DNA from: Tetrahymena elliotti 4EA
Taxonomy: Eukaryota; Ciliophora; Oligohymenophorea; Hymenostomatida; Tetrahymenidae
NCBI GenBank assembly: GCA_000231825.2
Contig: JH720344.1
Coordinates: 451,968-515,967, forward strand
DNA: 64,000 nucleotides
Reading direction: 5' to 3'
Positions 26,530 through 37,877 of this stretch are shown here, one piece after another. Positions within the stretch are counted from its first letter, which is position 1. Every line of letters starts with the position of its first letter. The notes under the pieces were generated by a model. It worked only from the letters and a program-made list of their open reading frames with translations, searched no databases and was not told the DNA's origin. The position numbers and the translations under genes are program-made.

Positions 26530-28560
26530 TCTAAAGAAAAATTGAATACACTTGTAAGCAAAGGAAAAATAATAGCAAAGATTAAAGATTAATAAGGTAT
26601 ATTTTCTACTATAACATTCTTCTAGTAAGTAAAAATTTATGTAAAATTTATTTTAAATGGGCTTGCAAGCTAATGGCTAGTTAAGAAATTCAAAAGCGCT
26701 CCACTAAACAAAAAAGAATAAAAAATTCAAGCATGCAATAAGGGAATCTTTCTAATTAATTTAAAGAAAAATAATGAAAGTTGTTAAATAAAATAGATTT
26801 ACTTTATATTCTATTTTAAATGATGATAATGAAGTTTTAGAGTAACCTTTAATAATATTGATTAATATCTGATACAAAAGGAAATCTATTAAGGAAGTCT
26901 TTTAAATAAGCAATCAAAAGAGTTTTAGTTTGATCTGACTGGTGATAGTAAAGAAATAATTGCATTTTAGAATGTATCTTTTTAATTTATTGAACCTATA
27001 ATAATAAATATCTATAGATAAGTATTCTGTTATAGAAAGATTTTTCTCCAATATTCCAGTAACTCCCAATCTAATAAATCCAAATTGTTGCAATAGTAAA
27101 TTTTATAGCATCAAATTAAGATTAACTCTTGTACAATAAAGTATATATGCTAAATAGAATACTAAAATCAAGCTTAATATCACCTAAGGTAAAATCTTTA
27201 AAGCACTTGTTTCGCATTTAACACAATTTATTCCAAAACTCACTCTTCCATAAGTTTTGTTCAAAAAAACTCCTAGTGTATCACATGTTTCACAAAGAGG
27301 ACCAATCCTTCTTATTTTTTTACAAACAATTGATAAAGTTAATGAAATTAGTTGAGTTGAAACATAATATTGGTTTGTAAAAACCAATTTTCTATTTTCT
27401 TTTTAATAATTTTATTTCTCATTTTTACTCATAAGATTTTTTAGAAAAAAAAATAAATAAACACCAAAAACCAGGTGAAAAAAAAGTAAAACACAAAAAT
27501 CATAATACAAATTAAAAAAAAAATACAAATATAATAAATCTAATGACATAAAGTGGTTAGTCCAACATAGATTTAACTAAGCTGTCATCGGCAGATATTA
27601 ATAATACTTGTTATAACTGTATGTAGCCTTATAAGGCAGTACCCTAGGGTACTATACATATATATAAGATTTTTTAAAATTTATAAGTCTTGTAAAATAT
27701 TACCCTTCTGAGCATTAGTTTGTTTTTTCATCTCCATTACATAGGTCTTTGGATTTATCACATGGAATTATATTACTATCATTTAATATCTTCTCCAATA
27801 CCCCTATCTTAGTTTAATTTAACTGTTCAGACAAGTATACAAAATATTTTTCAAATTCATCCTTTGTTTTCTAAGGAAGGTTAAGAGTTTTTTTTAGCTA
27901 GACTTTAGTCCACTCTTCATCATACAAATTAACAACAATAGTTTGATTGTAAGAACAACTTTAAGTATTACTAAAATTATATTCCATTGAGTTGTAAAGT
28001 TTTTGATTATTTATTGAGGCATAATTTGGAAAAGAACAAAAATTGTTTCCAAAAATATCACCTCTATTTCTGAGCAAGAATTATTATAGGTTGTTTTATA
28101 GCTGTCTAAACTGTTACTCCTATGTGCTTATCTTAAAAGTTATGGCTTTAATTAGAAGTATCTTAAAACTCCTCCTATAGTAGCTTAGTTCTAAATAAAT
28201 TAACAATCTTAGAAAAATATATCTGAGCTATTTAACAAAAACACTCCACCATTTTCCCTAACATAATTGTTTATAAATACAAATTATTTATTATTCCATT
28301 AGAATTTCAGTCAAGATATATGCGTCCTTCATCTTATTTTTTTTGAAAATAAAATTAAAAATATTTAATTTCTAAGAAAAATTACTTTAGACAGAGTTTG
28401 AATTAAAGGAAGAGTAGTCAACTAAAATTTTTGAAGAAACAAGATAAAGTACTCATCCTCCATAAATTTGTGACTCAAAGTCATTAAATGAAAAGTGAGA
28501 TAAAGAAACAGAAAATAATGTTGATGATATATTAATCTGATATTATTATTATAAATAATA
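26530..28560 (-). pseudogene. Truncated and mutated relative of the giant Cys-rich membrane protein
   Basis: The minus strand shows the family signatures in order. First a beta-helix repeat: ESQIYGG, in-frame TGA (28453-28455), VLYLVSSKILVDYSSF. Then NGGVFLLNSSDIFFQ and GGVLRYF. After a frame change, NNFCSFPNYASINNQ, QSCSYNQTIVVNLYDEEWTK and DKSKDLCNGDE. Then the hallmark Cys block GPLCETCDTLGVFLNKTYG...NCVKCETSALKI and a TM helix (VILSLILVFYLAYIYFIVQ). Last is SKTSLSSFKIEYKVNLFYL to LACKPIQNKFYINFYLLEE. It ends abruptly at the duplication boundary near 26527 without the usual C-terminal TM bundle. With an in-frame TGA, a frame break and both ends missing, it is a pseudogene fragment. It sits tail-to-tail with the intact paralogue. 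Confidence 0.75.
27626..27652. repeat. Two adjacent perfect palindromes
   Basis: GCCTTATAAGGC (27626-27637, 12 bp) and GTACCCTAGGGTAC (27639-27652, 14 bp) are both perfect and separated by a single A. They lie inside the minus-strand pseudogene and are GC-rich compared with everything around. Each could form a small hairpin or bind a dimeric protein; function unknown. Confidence 0.7.
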
Positions 28561-29023
28561 CTTGAAAAAAATTGGCTATAAATTTAATGCTTGTTGTAAA
28601 TGGTTTAAGTTAGTAAGAAAATATTTCTGAATATTTTATATATAAAATAAATAATTTTTAAAAAAGCTGATTAGCAACCATATTAAAATTAATAAAATTC
28701 ATTCTTTTATTATTAAATAAAAAGAAAGATTAAAAAATTTTTTTTTACAATTTTAACAAATACACTTCAATTTCTTTGTAAAAATTAATTGTAACAAGAA
28801 CTAAGCGTTTTTGTGGGAATCTTTACAAAGTTTAGTTATTTCCACACAAATGCGCTCTTTAATATAGTTTTTTTTTTCAAATATTTTATTTATTAAAGCA
28901 AATTAATAATCCTTCAAACTATTTCGGAAAAAATTACAAGAAACAAATAAAATTACTTTTTAGTTTTATTAAGATAATAAGTGATTCAATTTTTAGATTT
29001 AGGATGACATCTTTCACAGTGGG
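28561..29023. other. Spacer with a short imperfect inverted repeat
   Basis: AT-rich DNA between two minus-strand pseudogenes. At 28813-28856 'tttgtgggaatc' is followed ~20 bases later by 'atttccacacaaa', an imperfect inverted repeat. A similar arrangement recurs at 55365-55410. Confidence 0.4.
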
Positions 29024-30420
29024 CATATTTCTTACATAAATCGATTTATTTATTTCTTTCTTTCTGTATCTCTTTCTTCATCTTTGTCTTCTAATGATAT
29101 TCTACGTATCCACTTTTTACCATGATATTGCTTATTAATGTAACCTTAACAAAAGAAGCTATCTGCTTTAGTGCAAGTAAATTCTTTATTTTATTCAATT
29201 AAAAGCCAATCATGATTATCACCATAACATCTATTATCTTATTCTTCTTGATTCCTTTTCTTTTTATTAGAATTGATCATCTTAATCAAATAAACCATAG
29301 AAACTGTAGCTAATGTAACTTTTATGAGTACCAATATACTTCCTTTTTAATAAGTAATAGCAGCTTCTTTAAGCTCAGATATCTTAGATATATCTTCTTA
29401 TATTAAAGATAGACCTTTATCATAATCTAAATCTTTGTATCATCACACTTTATCCAATCGCTTTCATCACAAGGTTTTTGACTATTTTCTAAGCGCTAAT
29501 ATTCAGCTAAATATTGTTTAATATGGAAATAAGTTTAAGGTACTTGACTATTTTATGAATTATTTTAATGAGAAAGTAGTTTTTATAAACAATTCTTAAG
29601 ATAATTTCTTTCTTTTGGATAAAACTTGAAAATTGATTATGCAACTTAATAAATCAATGAATTTCTGTTAATATAAGGGTACGAAGGAAAGGGAACTTCG
29701 AATTGGTTACATAAATCTCTATGATAAAGATAAAAATCATATTTAAAAGAGATGAATAATTATCAGTCTCTAATATGATTAAACCTAAAGCGTATGAATC
29801 TGTTGATTTTGATCATTAATTAATTTTTTAATCCTCAGTAGGTAAGTAAAGAATTTTGCCTGCAAAATTAGAAAGGTATTAGGTATTTGCTTTTAATTCT
29901 TCACTTAATTCAGAGCAAGCTATCTTAACTAGAACTTTTTTATCATATTCTATTTGAATTAGAATATTATCTGGTTCTATATCTTTAAGGATAATATTTT
30001 TATTATGAATTGCTTGTACTGCATTAATTATTTGAATGCATAAGTCAATTTTTATTTCGTTATCAAGTTGTTCATCTTTCTTTCTTAATTTAAGAAAAGT
30101 TGTGAGGTTCATATCACACCTCTCCATTTCGATTAGAAAATACTTATTTGAAGTATTGACAAATTTTATTTCATCAAACAGATAGATTTAAATTACATTG
30201 GTACAATTTAATTATTTTGTTAGTGATATGGTGTTCTTGAGTTCATCTATCAGCTTATCCTCAACAGCAGCAATTTTCAAGGTAACATGTCTTTTTCAAT
30301 AATATTTGTTGCACCTAAAACTAAACCAAACTTTCCTAATGCTATAACTTAAAAATCTTCATACCTTTTTAAATCACTTATAAACCTACTCAAGAATTAG
30401 ATAATATCTTCTTAGCTCAT
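29024..30420 (-). pseudogene. Decayed protein kinase gene
   Basis: From the ATG at 30418-30420 the frame reads MSQEDIIQFLSRF..., DFQVIALGKFGLVLGATN, then a TGA (30277-30279) just before KIAAVEDKLIDE. It resumes as an N-lobe/C-lobe sequence: KYFLIEMERCDMNLTTFL, IHNKNIILKDIEPDNILI. The HRD motif has become LKD; the catalytic Asp and the following Asn remain. The DFG motif is unrecognisable (VKIACSEL). A second TGA (29813-29815) precedes SKSTDSYALGLIILE. A later frame change near 29430-29445 leads to a TM-like stretch (GSILVLIKVTLATVSMVYLI) and a charged tail with Cys pairs, ending at TGA 29024-29026. Two in-frame stops, a frame shift and lost kinase motifs argue for a pseudogene. A pseudokinase with missed introns is less likely, because no GT...AG pair removes the stops. 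Confidence 0.7.
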
Positions 30421-31545
30421 TAAATCTCATTATTTGGAGAAAGTTAATATTTTTATTTAACCCATAGTTTTTAATTTGCTATTTTAAAATCTTTTTTGTT
30501 TTTTTTTTTTCTTTTTCTACTTTTTTTTAATTAAATATTTTTAAGTTTTTATACAAAGATTATGTATTTATTGTAAGTAATATGCCTATTAAATAATAGA
30601 ATCCATTAAAATATTTTTAGTTATTTAGATACTAAGAAAATAAAAGATAAGGGAATTTAATTTTATTATAAATAAAATGAATGGTGTTTTTTGAGTAGTG
30701 AGAAATGTAAAAAATTAATAAACAGAATGAAACTTAATAAAGATAAAATAATTATGGAAAGATCAATATTTGATGGATGAAAAGAAAAATATAATAAATG
30801 AGTAGTTAAAAAATAAGGAATGGTCTTATCCATTAAAATACCAAATATTAAGTGAAACATTTAGAAATAATCTAAATACATGGAAAATTGAAAAAATGAA
30901 TGAAGAAGAAAATAAAAAATAAACAGAAAAACTAACAATCAAATCAAAAGAAATAATTAAATAATTAAATAAAAGGTTGAAAATAAAAAGCTGGTAAAGA
31001 CTTTAAGCAAGTTAATAATAATTACTAATTTTGGATGTACATTATGTAGTTAATAATTGAAATTCAACCAAAATATGTATATTATTGTGTTTGTTGTTAT
31101 CACAAACGACTTTAAAAAAATAGTAAATAAATATATTATGATTAAAAAATCAAATAAAGATAAAGAGCAGCGATATATACATACATACATAGATAGATAG
31201 TCAGCTCTAAGAAACAAATTAAATAATCTAAGAAAAATAGAATAGCTGAAAATTCGCATTTGATTTCTTATTGAAAGAAGATTTTTTTACTAATCAAAGG
31301 ATTTTTGAAGTAAGATATAAACTATAAAACAATAGCTTAAAATAAATTAGAAGACAATTATAATTATTTTAAAAATAGAAGGACCACACTCACTCATAAA
31401 ATATTTTAGATAGAAAAATTTTATTAATCAAGGCAACATTTAAGCAATCATTCTCAAAATAAGCGCAAATTTTATAGCAATTTTGAAAGCAAAAAATATT
31501 ACATCAAACCATTGAAAAATCATCAGCTACTTGATTAAAAAGGGC
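30421..31545. other. Intergenic spacer between divergent kinase genes
   Basis: AT-rich, with simple runs (T-tract near 30497-30530; ATAC/ATAG microsatellite ~31178-31200). It separates the minus-strand kinase pseudogene from the plus-strand kinase gene and must hold the latter's promoter. Standard-code ORFs here show no protein character. Confidence 0.6.
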
Positions 31546-34500
31546 ATGTCTCATATACAAGGAATAAGAAATCTAAAGGAGCTATACAATTACAAATACT
31601 CAGACAAATTAGAAGAAGGTGTAAACATGAATTAAAATAACTTAATAGGAGGAAATAGTGGAAATGGAAGTGGATATAACTCTGCCATAGGCTCTGCTCG
31701 TGTTAAATTTCCAGCTTTCTCTGCCTCTCATAATAATAAAAATAAATTTATGATAGCTAATTCAGCAAATGTTTCTTAAAAGAAGTCATTGAACTCTTCA
31801 AAGCCAAATTCAAGAAATGGTAGCATATTTATTGAAAATGCAGCATAGTAAGGAAATAATCCTAACAGTAATTTAAATTTAAGTGGGACTAACACTAACA
31901 TGATAAATAATTTAATGGTTGCTAATAATTCTAACGTTAATAATGGTGGTAACAGTATAAATATTCCTAATGTGAATAATCTCATGTAAAATATTAATCC
32001 AAATGTAAGCAATTAAAATAACAACAGTTTAAATGCAACAAATATAAGTAGTTATCTCAGCAATACAACTTCAGTTATCAACCCCTACAGCTATGGAAAT
32101 AGTTAGCCTGTAAACAAAAATTCTTAACCTGAAAAACCTAAAGTAATCTCCTTGCATTTATCATAACAATAACAGCAATCACAATAAATTTCTCATAATA
32201 ACTCTCATATTGCAAGTGGTAACCATTCAAATTACCACTCTCCTGTACCTTCTCCTCATCATATGTCTCACTCTTAATACCTTGCTAGTAGATCATCTCG
32301 CAGAGAGTATAATAACTCTATGTATTAACCCTCAACTTCTGTACAAGTATAAGGAGGATAATAGTAAGGATAGACTTAAGGGTATTAATAACAGCAACAA
32401 TAATTATAAATTTATTAGTAGTAATAATAATTATAGCTACATTTATAGCAATAGCAACTCCAATAATAATAACAGTAGTCTTATTATCATCCTCATAGCA
32501 GTAGCAGCGCTCCCTATGGAAATTAATCTGGAGCAGCTGCTTCTATTGGTGGATACAATGCAAGTGGAATCCCAAACAATCATCACCACTCTTACAGTAG
32601 AAACAACTCAAGAAACGACAAATCTATGGATAGGATAGATTCACACAGACCTGAATCACATAGAGACCGTTCTACAAGCAAGTCAAATCAACAATATCCT
32701 CCTTAAGCTCCACCTTAATCCTATCGCTAAGTAAAATATATTTAATTAAAAGTAAAAATACCTATTTATTAACTCCAAATATTGCAATCAATTCTATCTC
32801 TTAAAATAACTAACATAAATTAATAAAAGAAACCTAAAATTGAAAAAATAAAATGGTTCTTTTTTGAGAAATTCATTTATTGTTAAGATTAAAATTTGCT
32901 TTGAAATTTTAAAAAAAGTAAAAATGGCAGGAGGAAAGAAAGAAACTGCTTTTGATAGTTTTAATTAATCAATAGATATTTTTTGATGAAAAAATTTGAT
33001 TGATTTTGAAAGCGAATGATTGGTTTTCTTTGTTTCCTTAATTAATTAACGAATAAAAATAAAACCATCAAATTTACCATTAATTTTTTGTTAATAATTT
33101 TCCCAAATTAATCAATATTTATTTATAATTTTATTACATTTCTTAAGTAATAGGAGTAATAGCTTCTTGAGAAATATAAAGGAACTCCCTTTATGAATCA
33201 TATATTCCTCAATAATTTCTAAACAAATGATTAAATGCCTTCAAAGAGTGTCTCCAAAAACTCATCAAGAGGAGTAGAATCGCGCAACGAATCTAGATAA
33301 AATGAAAGATAAGAGCCTTCTCCCATGAGAATTCAAAATTCACGTAAACATATTGATTAGAAAAGACAAAATCTAAAGATTTAAAAAAATAGTTGACATC
33401 AAAGATCCATTTTATTTTGGCACAATGAGTAGAAACATGTTTAATTTTCATTATGTTATAGGAAAGGGAGGATTTGGAAAAGTATATTCATTTCATCATT
33501 TAACTTTAAACTTATTTCTTACTTTTAATAAAAAAGGTTTGGAAAGTTGATAGTAAAAAAACTAAGAAAGTATATGCAATGAAAGAAATGTCTAAATCAA
33601 AGTAAAATTTCATCTTAATTTGAAAACTTTACATTTTAATTACATAATAAAATAATTTTTTAATTTAGGATTATCACAAAAAGAAGTGTAAATTCTGTCA
33701 TGAGTGAGAGATAACTACTGAGTTAATTAAAAAATCCGTAAAAAAATCATTAAACTATGCTTAAATAAGAAGTCATATTTATTTTTATTTTACAAAAAGA
33801 TTCCTAGTTAATATGAATTTTGCTTTCTAAGATAGAGATAATTTATATTTAGTTATGGATCTATTGACTGGTGGTGATTTAAGATTCCACATAGGAAAAC
33901 ATAGAAGATTTTCAGAAGTCCAGACAAGTAAAATTAGATAAATTATTAGAAGGTTATTTATTTTATATGATTACTTTAATTAAAAAGGATTTTTCATAGC
34001 CTGCATTATGATGTGTTTAGAATATCTTCATTTAAATAATATTATACACAGAGATATAAAACCTGAGAATTTAGTTATGGATGATTCAGGATACTTAAGA
34101 GTTACAGATTTAGGTATTGCTCGTGTATGGAAGCCTGAAAACTCTTAAGATACTTCAGGTACTCCTGGCTATATGGCACCTGAAGTAATGTGTAGATAAA
34201 ATCATGGTATTGCTGTTGACTACTTTGCAGTTGGAGTTATTGGATATGAATTCATGATGGGAAGAGTAAATAAATAATTTTAGTAAACCATATCAAAAAT
34301 ATCTTTAAATTAATTTAGAGACCATATCTTGGAAGAAGTCGTAAAGAAATTAGAGATTAAATTCTTGCTAAGTAAGTTCAAATAAAGAAACATGAAATTC
34401 CAGATGGTTGGTCTATTGAAGCTGCTGATTTTGTTAATAGAGTAATCTAAAAATTATTTTATTTTATTTTAATTTATAAGATTTCTTAATAAAATAGATG

Positions 34501-35089
34501 ATTCAGAGAAAACCTATGAATAGATTGGGTATTAATGGTCCAGAAGAAGTTAAAAATCATCCTTGGTTAAGAAATTTCCCATGGTAAAAGCTTTAAAATA
34601 AAGAATTAGAATCACCATTCGTTCCATAAGTAATACATTTAAGGAAAGAAAAATAAATTTAATTATTAATATGTATTTTCTAATAGTCTATTGAAGATAA
34701 CTACGACTATCGCCAATAAATATCACTTGATGATAGAGATACAAATGAAGATCTTAATTAATAAAATGGTTTATTGCTTAGAAGAAACTCTGTTCAAAGT
34801 AATATTTTCTTATGATCATGAAATATTTATTTAAAAACTATTAATTAAAATAGATTTATTTGCTGGTTACAATTATGATGGAATGCAATCAGCTAAAAGA
34901 CAAAGTAGTAATGGTAGTAGAACAGGCTCAACAGCAGCTACTCATAATACATATAATACACATTCTGATCGTAGCAATTCTCAACTTTAATAATATTTAA
35001 ATAGTAACACAACCAATACAAATAATAATTCAAATATAAATTCCAGTAGAATTGTGATGTAAAACCCTTCAAGATAACTTGATGATTGA
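31546..35089 (+). CDS. STK32/YANK-like Ser/Thr protein kinase with long Q/N-rich N-terminus
   Basis: Exons: 31546-32730, 33148-33481, 33537-33601, 33669-33737, 33800-33927, 33988-34265, 34319-34441, 34498-34629, 34687-34798 and 34854-35089; all introns GT...AG. About 886 aa. The start is the first ATG after an in-frame TGA. Residues 1-480 are disordered, rich in Asn/Ser/Gln, with a polyglutamine segment (32330-32500) built largely from TAA/TAG. The kinase domain (~490-770) has IGKGGFGKV, the Lys in VYAMKEM, MDLLTGGDLRFH, HRDIKPEN, DLG for DFG, APE, DYFAVGVIGYE and RKPMNRLG. The two-residue GGDL hinge, FMMGRRPY, and the NGPEEVKNHPW end resemble the YANK branch of AGC kinases. Exon 2 carries an apparent one-base excess in an A7 run (33383-33389); taken literally it hits TGA 33394-33396. 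The tail is Asn/Ser-rich. Likely a cytosolic signalling kinase. Confidence 0.88.
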
Positions 35090-36695
35090 GTAACTCAACT
35101 TGTTAATTCATTAAAATTGAATCAATTATAAATATCTTTAAAAATAAGCTATATCAGCTTTTAATAAAATTAAATGAGATTAAATAAATGTTAAAATCAT
35201 AATTAAAATTAAAAATATTTTTTATTTAATAATTCAATAAATAATTTAAAAACTAGCCTTGAATAATTCTGTTTGTAATAATCTTTAATTAGGAATATGC
35301 AATTTTTATACGAAAACTTAAACACATAAATTCACTCACTCTCCCACTAACTTACTAATATTCAAGCATAAATTCTCAAGCTAAAGAAATATATATATAG
35401 TCTATAATAACAATATTATATTAAATACATTTTTGGACAGATTTATTTATCTATCTTATTAAATTCTATAAAGCTAATAAAATGAAATCAATTGTATAAA
35501 TTTATATTCATTTATCATCCTTGTATAAAAAATCAATTTTAAAATTATGAATATAAATTATTCAGATTATTCAGTAATAGTGATTCTTGCATTTTTCATT
35601 TTCAAAAATATTTTAAAATAATCTCAAATTTACATTTCTACTTTCAATTCTAAATTTTTTTTATTTTTATATTTAAAATATTAGTAAGATAAGCAGCTTA
35701 ATAATCATAAGCTCTATCTATTGAATAAATTTTTGCTGGAAATTTATGATTTATTTATTTTTATTTAATTATTGAAACCAAAAAATTTCTTTTTTTTTAT
35801 TAATTTGGATTATTCAATTAAAAATAAACCTTCTAATCTTTCAATTTGAAAAAGATTAAAAAAATTTTTATTTTTATTTTCACAATATTCAAATAACTTA
35901 GGTTTAATAATTTTTAAAAACAAAGCTTTCAACCTTAAATAATAATTAGCTTTTTCATTTTTATTTTAAAAATAAAACTAAATAAATAATTATTTTAAAA
36001 TTTTTATTTATTTGAATACAATCATAAACTCCACACTTTCCAACAGCTGTCAAGTACTTCTTATTGCATCTAAATCAGCAGCATATGTCTACTTTAAAAC
36101 ATTAGAAACACATATTTAAATTTGACATTTATTTATTAAATTTAATAATTGTTTTTTTTCTTTTGGTTCATATATTTTATTAATTTATCCATTACTCCAT
36201 GATTAACCAATTTCCTTTAAATGATAATTTTAATTAACATAGAAAATTATTCATTTATATTTCACTTAAATTTTTAATTTTTGCTTTTCAAATTATATTT
36301 GGTTAAATTTGAAAATTATTTTTTTACTTTGAAATAATATTTTTTAAATTTTGAGAAAAATATTTCCAAGATAAAAAGAATGAAATAAAAATGTGATTTA
36401 GAATCTTAGAAAATATTGAGAACAATAAACTTAATATCTAAAAGAGGGAAATTTAAAAGATTGAATTGGCGTAATTAGGGTAAGTATTTTTTTAAATACA
36501 GATTATTACAATAAGTTGGATATCTTTCAGTGATGCTCTCACTTATTAAAATTTAGGTTGAGAAACTCAAAAACAAAAAAAGAGCAAATAGGTAATTGAA
36601 TTAGTTTTAGAAAGCAATTAAACTTAATATTTTTTATTAATATTTTTCAATAAATACAAATATTAAAATTGAGAGAGATAAACTACTTTAATCAA
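35090..36695. other. Intergenic spacer
   Basis: Strongly AT-rich spacer with no protein-like frame, RNA gene or ordered repeat that I can support. Confidence 0.65.
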
Positions 36696-37877
36696 ATGAA
36701 GAACATTAACTATTTTATTTTATCAGCTACAACACTAATAGCTCTTACCTTATACTACGCTTAGAGTAATTTGCAAGCATAGAGGGATTTAAATTTCATC
36801 AGCATTTCAACTGATGAGAATGCTCGTTGTTTAGATGGAAGCTTTCCAGGATATTATTATTCATAAGGTATTACAAATAATACTTTGATTTATTTAATAG
36901 GTATGGGTAATTGTGCTGCTCCCACTGAAGAAGAAATATTAGAAAATTGTTATGAAAGATCATTTACAGAAATTGGATCTAATATTGGTAGACCTACTAA
37001 GCTCCCTGGAGAATTAGCATAAGGAATATTTTCAGGTGATAACCCTATTTTTGGAGACTGGAATCTCGTTATAGTTCCAGCCTGTGATGGAGGTGTCTAT
37101 ATAGGGGATAAGACTGTGACATACAAGGATAGACAACTGTATTTTAGAGGTTAAGGAATAATAAAGGCAATTACTAATCACTTGATTGAAAATAAAGGAT
37201 TAAGTTAAAATGAAAATGTTATACTCTCAGGAGGCTCTGCAGGAGCTTTGGGAACATACTAATATAGCAATTATTTATAAAGAGTTTTAAATAAAAGCTA
37301 AGTGAAAGCAATTCCTGACTCTGGCTATTTCCTAGATGAAACAAAATATTTCCATAAGACTTTGCAAACATTTGGTAAATTCTTAAAAAATGATGATTAT
37401 GCAACAGTTTTCCCTGAATGCAAATATCAATACGGAGAAGATGAAGAGTTTTATAAATGTATTTTACCTGAATACTCATGGAAATATATTAATGTTGATA
37501 CTTTTATTGTAGGCTCACTATATGATGTATGGTAATATCATGCAATTTACAAATTTAAATGCTCATATGATTTTAATAATTGTGATCAAGAAACTCTAGA
37601 TTTTATGGATTATTTAAAAGATGAAGAATATGATTAAGTGAGTGCGATTTTGAAATAAAAAAATTAATGGGGAGCTTGGCTAGTTAGCTGCCCTTTTCAC
37701 GGAATAATTTAGGATAACTATATCTATGATCTTAAAGTGGCTATACCTTCTGGATCTCAATTCACTATTTGGTAAACAATTCAGGATTGGTATGAAGGAA
37801 AAACAGGATAGACAGTTTAGAGATTAGATAAAGAAAATTGGCCTAATAATTAAGGTTGTGCCAATACCTTTTTTTGA
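36696..37877 (+). CDS. Secreted pectin acetylesterase / Notum-family carboxylic ester hydrolase
   Basis: A single exon of 393 aa from ATG 36696 to TGA 37875-37877. The N-terminus is a signal peptide (MKNINYFILSATTLIALTLY). Family landmarks: CLDGSFPGYYYSQG at the domain start; TLIYLIGMGNCA, matching the L-I-Y-L-x-G-G-G-x-C oxyanion strand with the Gly-Gly degraded; a DWNLVIVPACDGGVYIGD segment; the nucleophile elbow GGSAGALG (Ser in G-x-S-A-G); and SCPFHGIIQD, where the His next to Cys is the likely catalytic base. Members remove acetyl or acyl esters from polysaccharides (plant PAE) or from lipidated Wnt (Notum). In a free-living ciliate a digestive or secreted esterase role is more likely than Wnt deacylation, but that is inference. 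Length fits the family (~380-420). Its 3' end is duplicated at 40543-40885. Confidence 0.9.

Noticed and set aside
26541..27331. Plus-strand open frames opposite the antisense paralogue
   Set aside because: They are open because TGA is rare, but the minus strand carries the recognisable Cys motif, TM helix and family order.
27560..27700. CRISPR-like or telomere-associated repeats near the palindromes
   Set aside because: There are no regularly spaced direct repeats, and neither the G4T2 telomeric repeat nor the Tetrahymena chromosome breakage sequence was found.
32210..32638. 142-codon standard-code ORF inside the kinase N-terminus
   Set aside because: It is out of frame with the ciliate-code kinase frame, which continues through the region as a Q/N/S-rich tract. 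It is a shadow.
37219..37479. Minus-strand 86-codon ORF
   Set aside because: Antisense shadow of the esterase coding frame, which is unmistakable on the plus strand.
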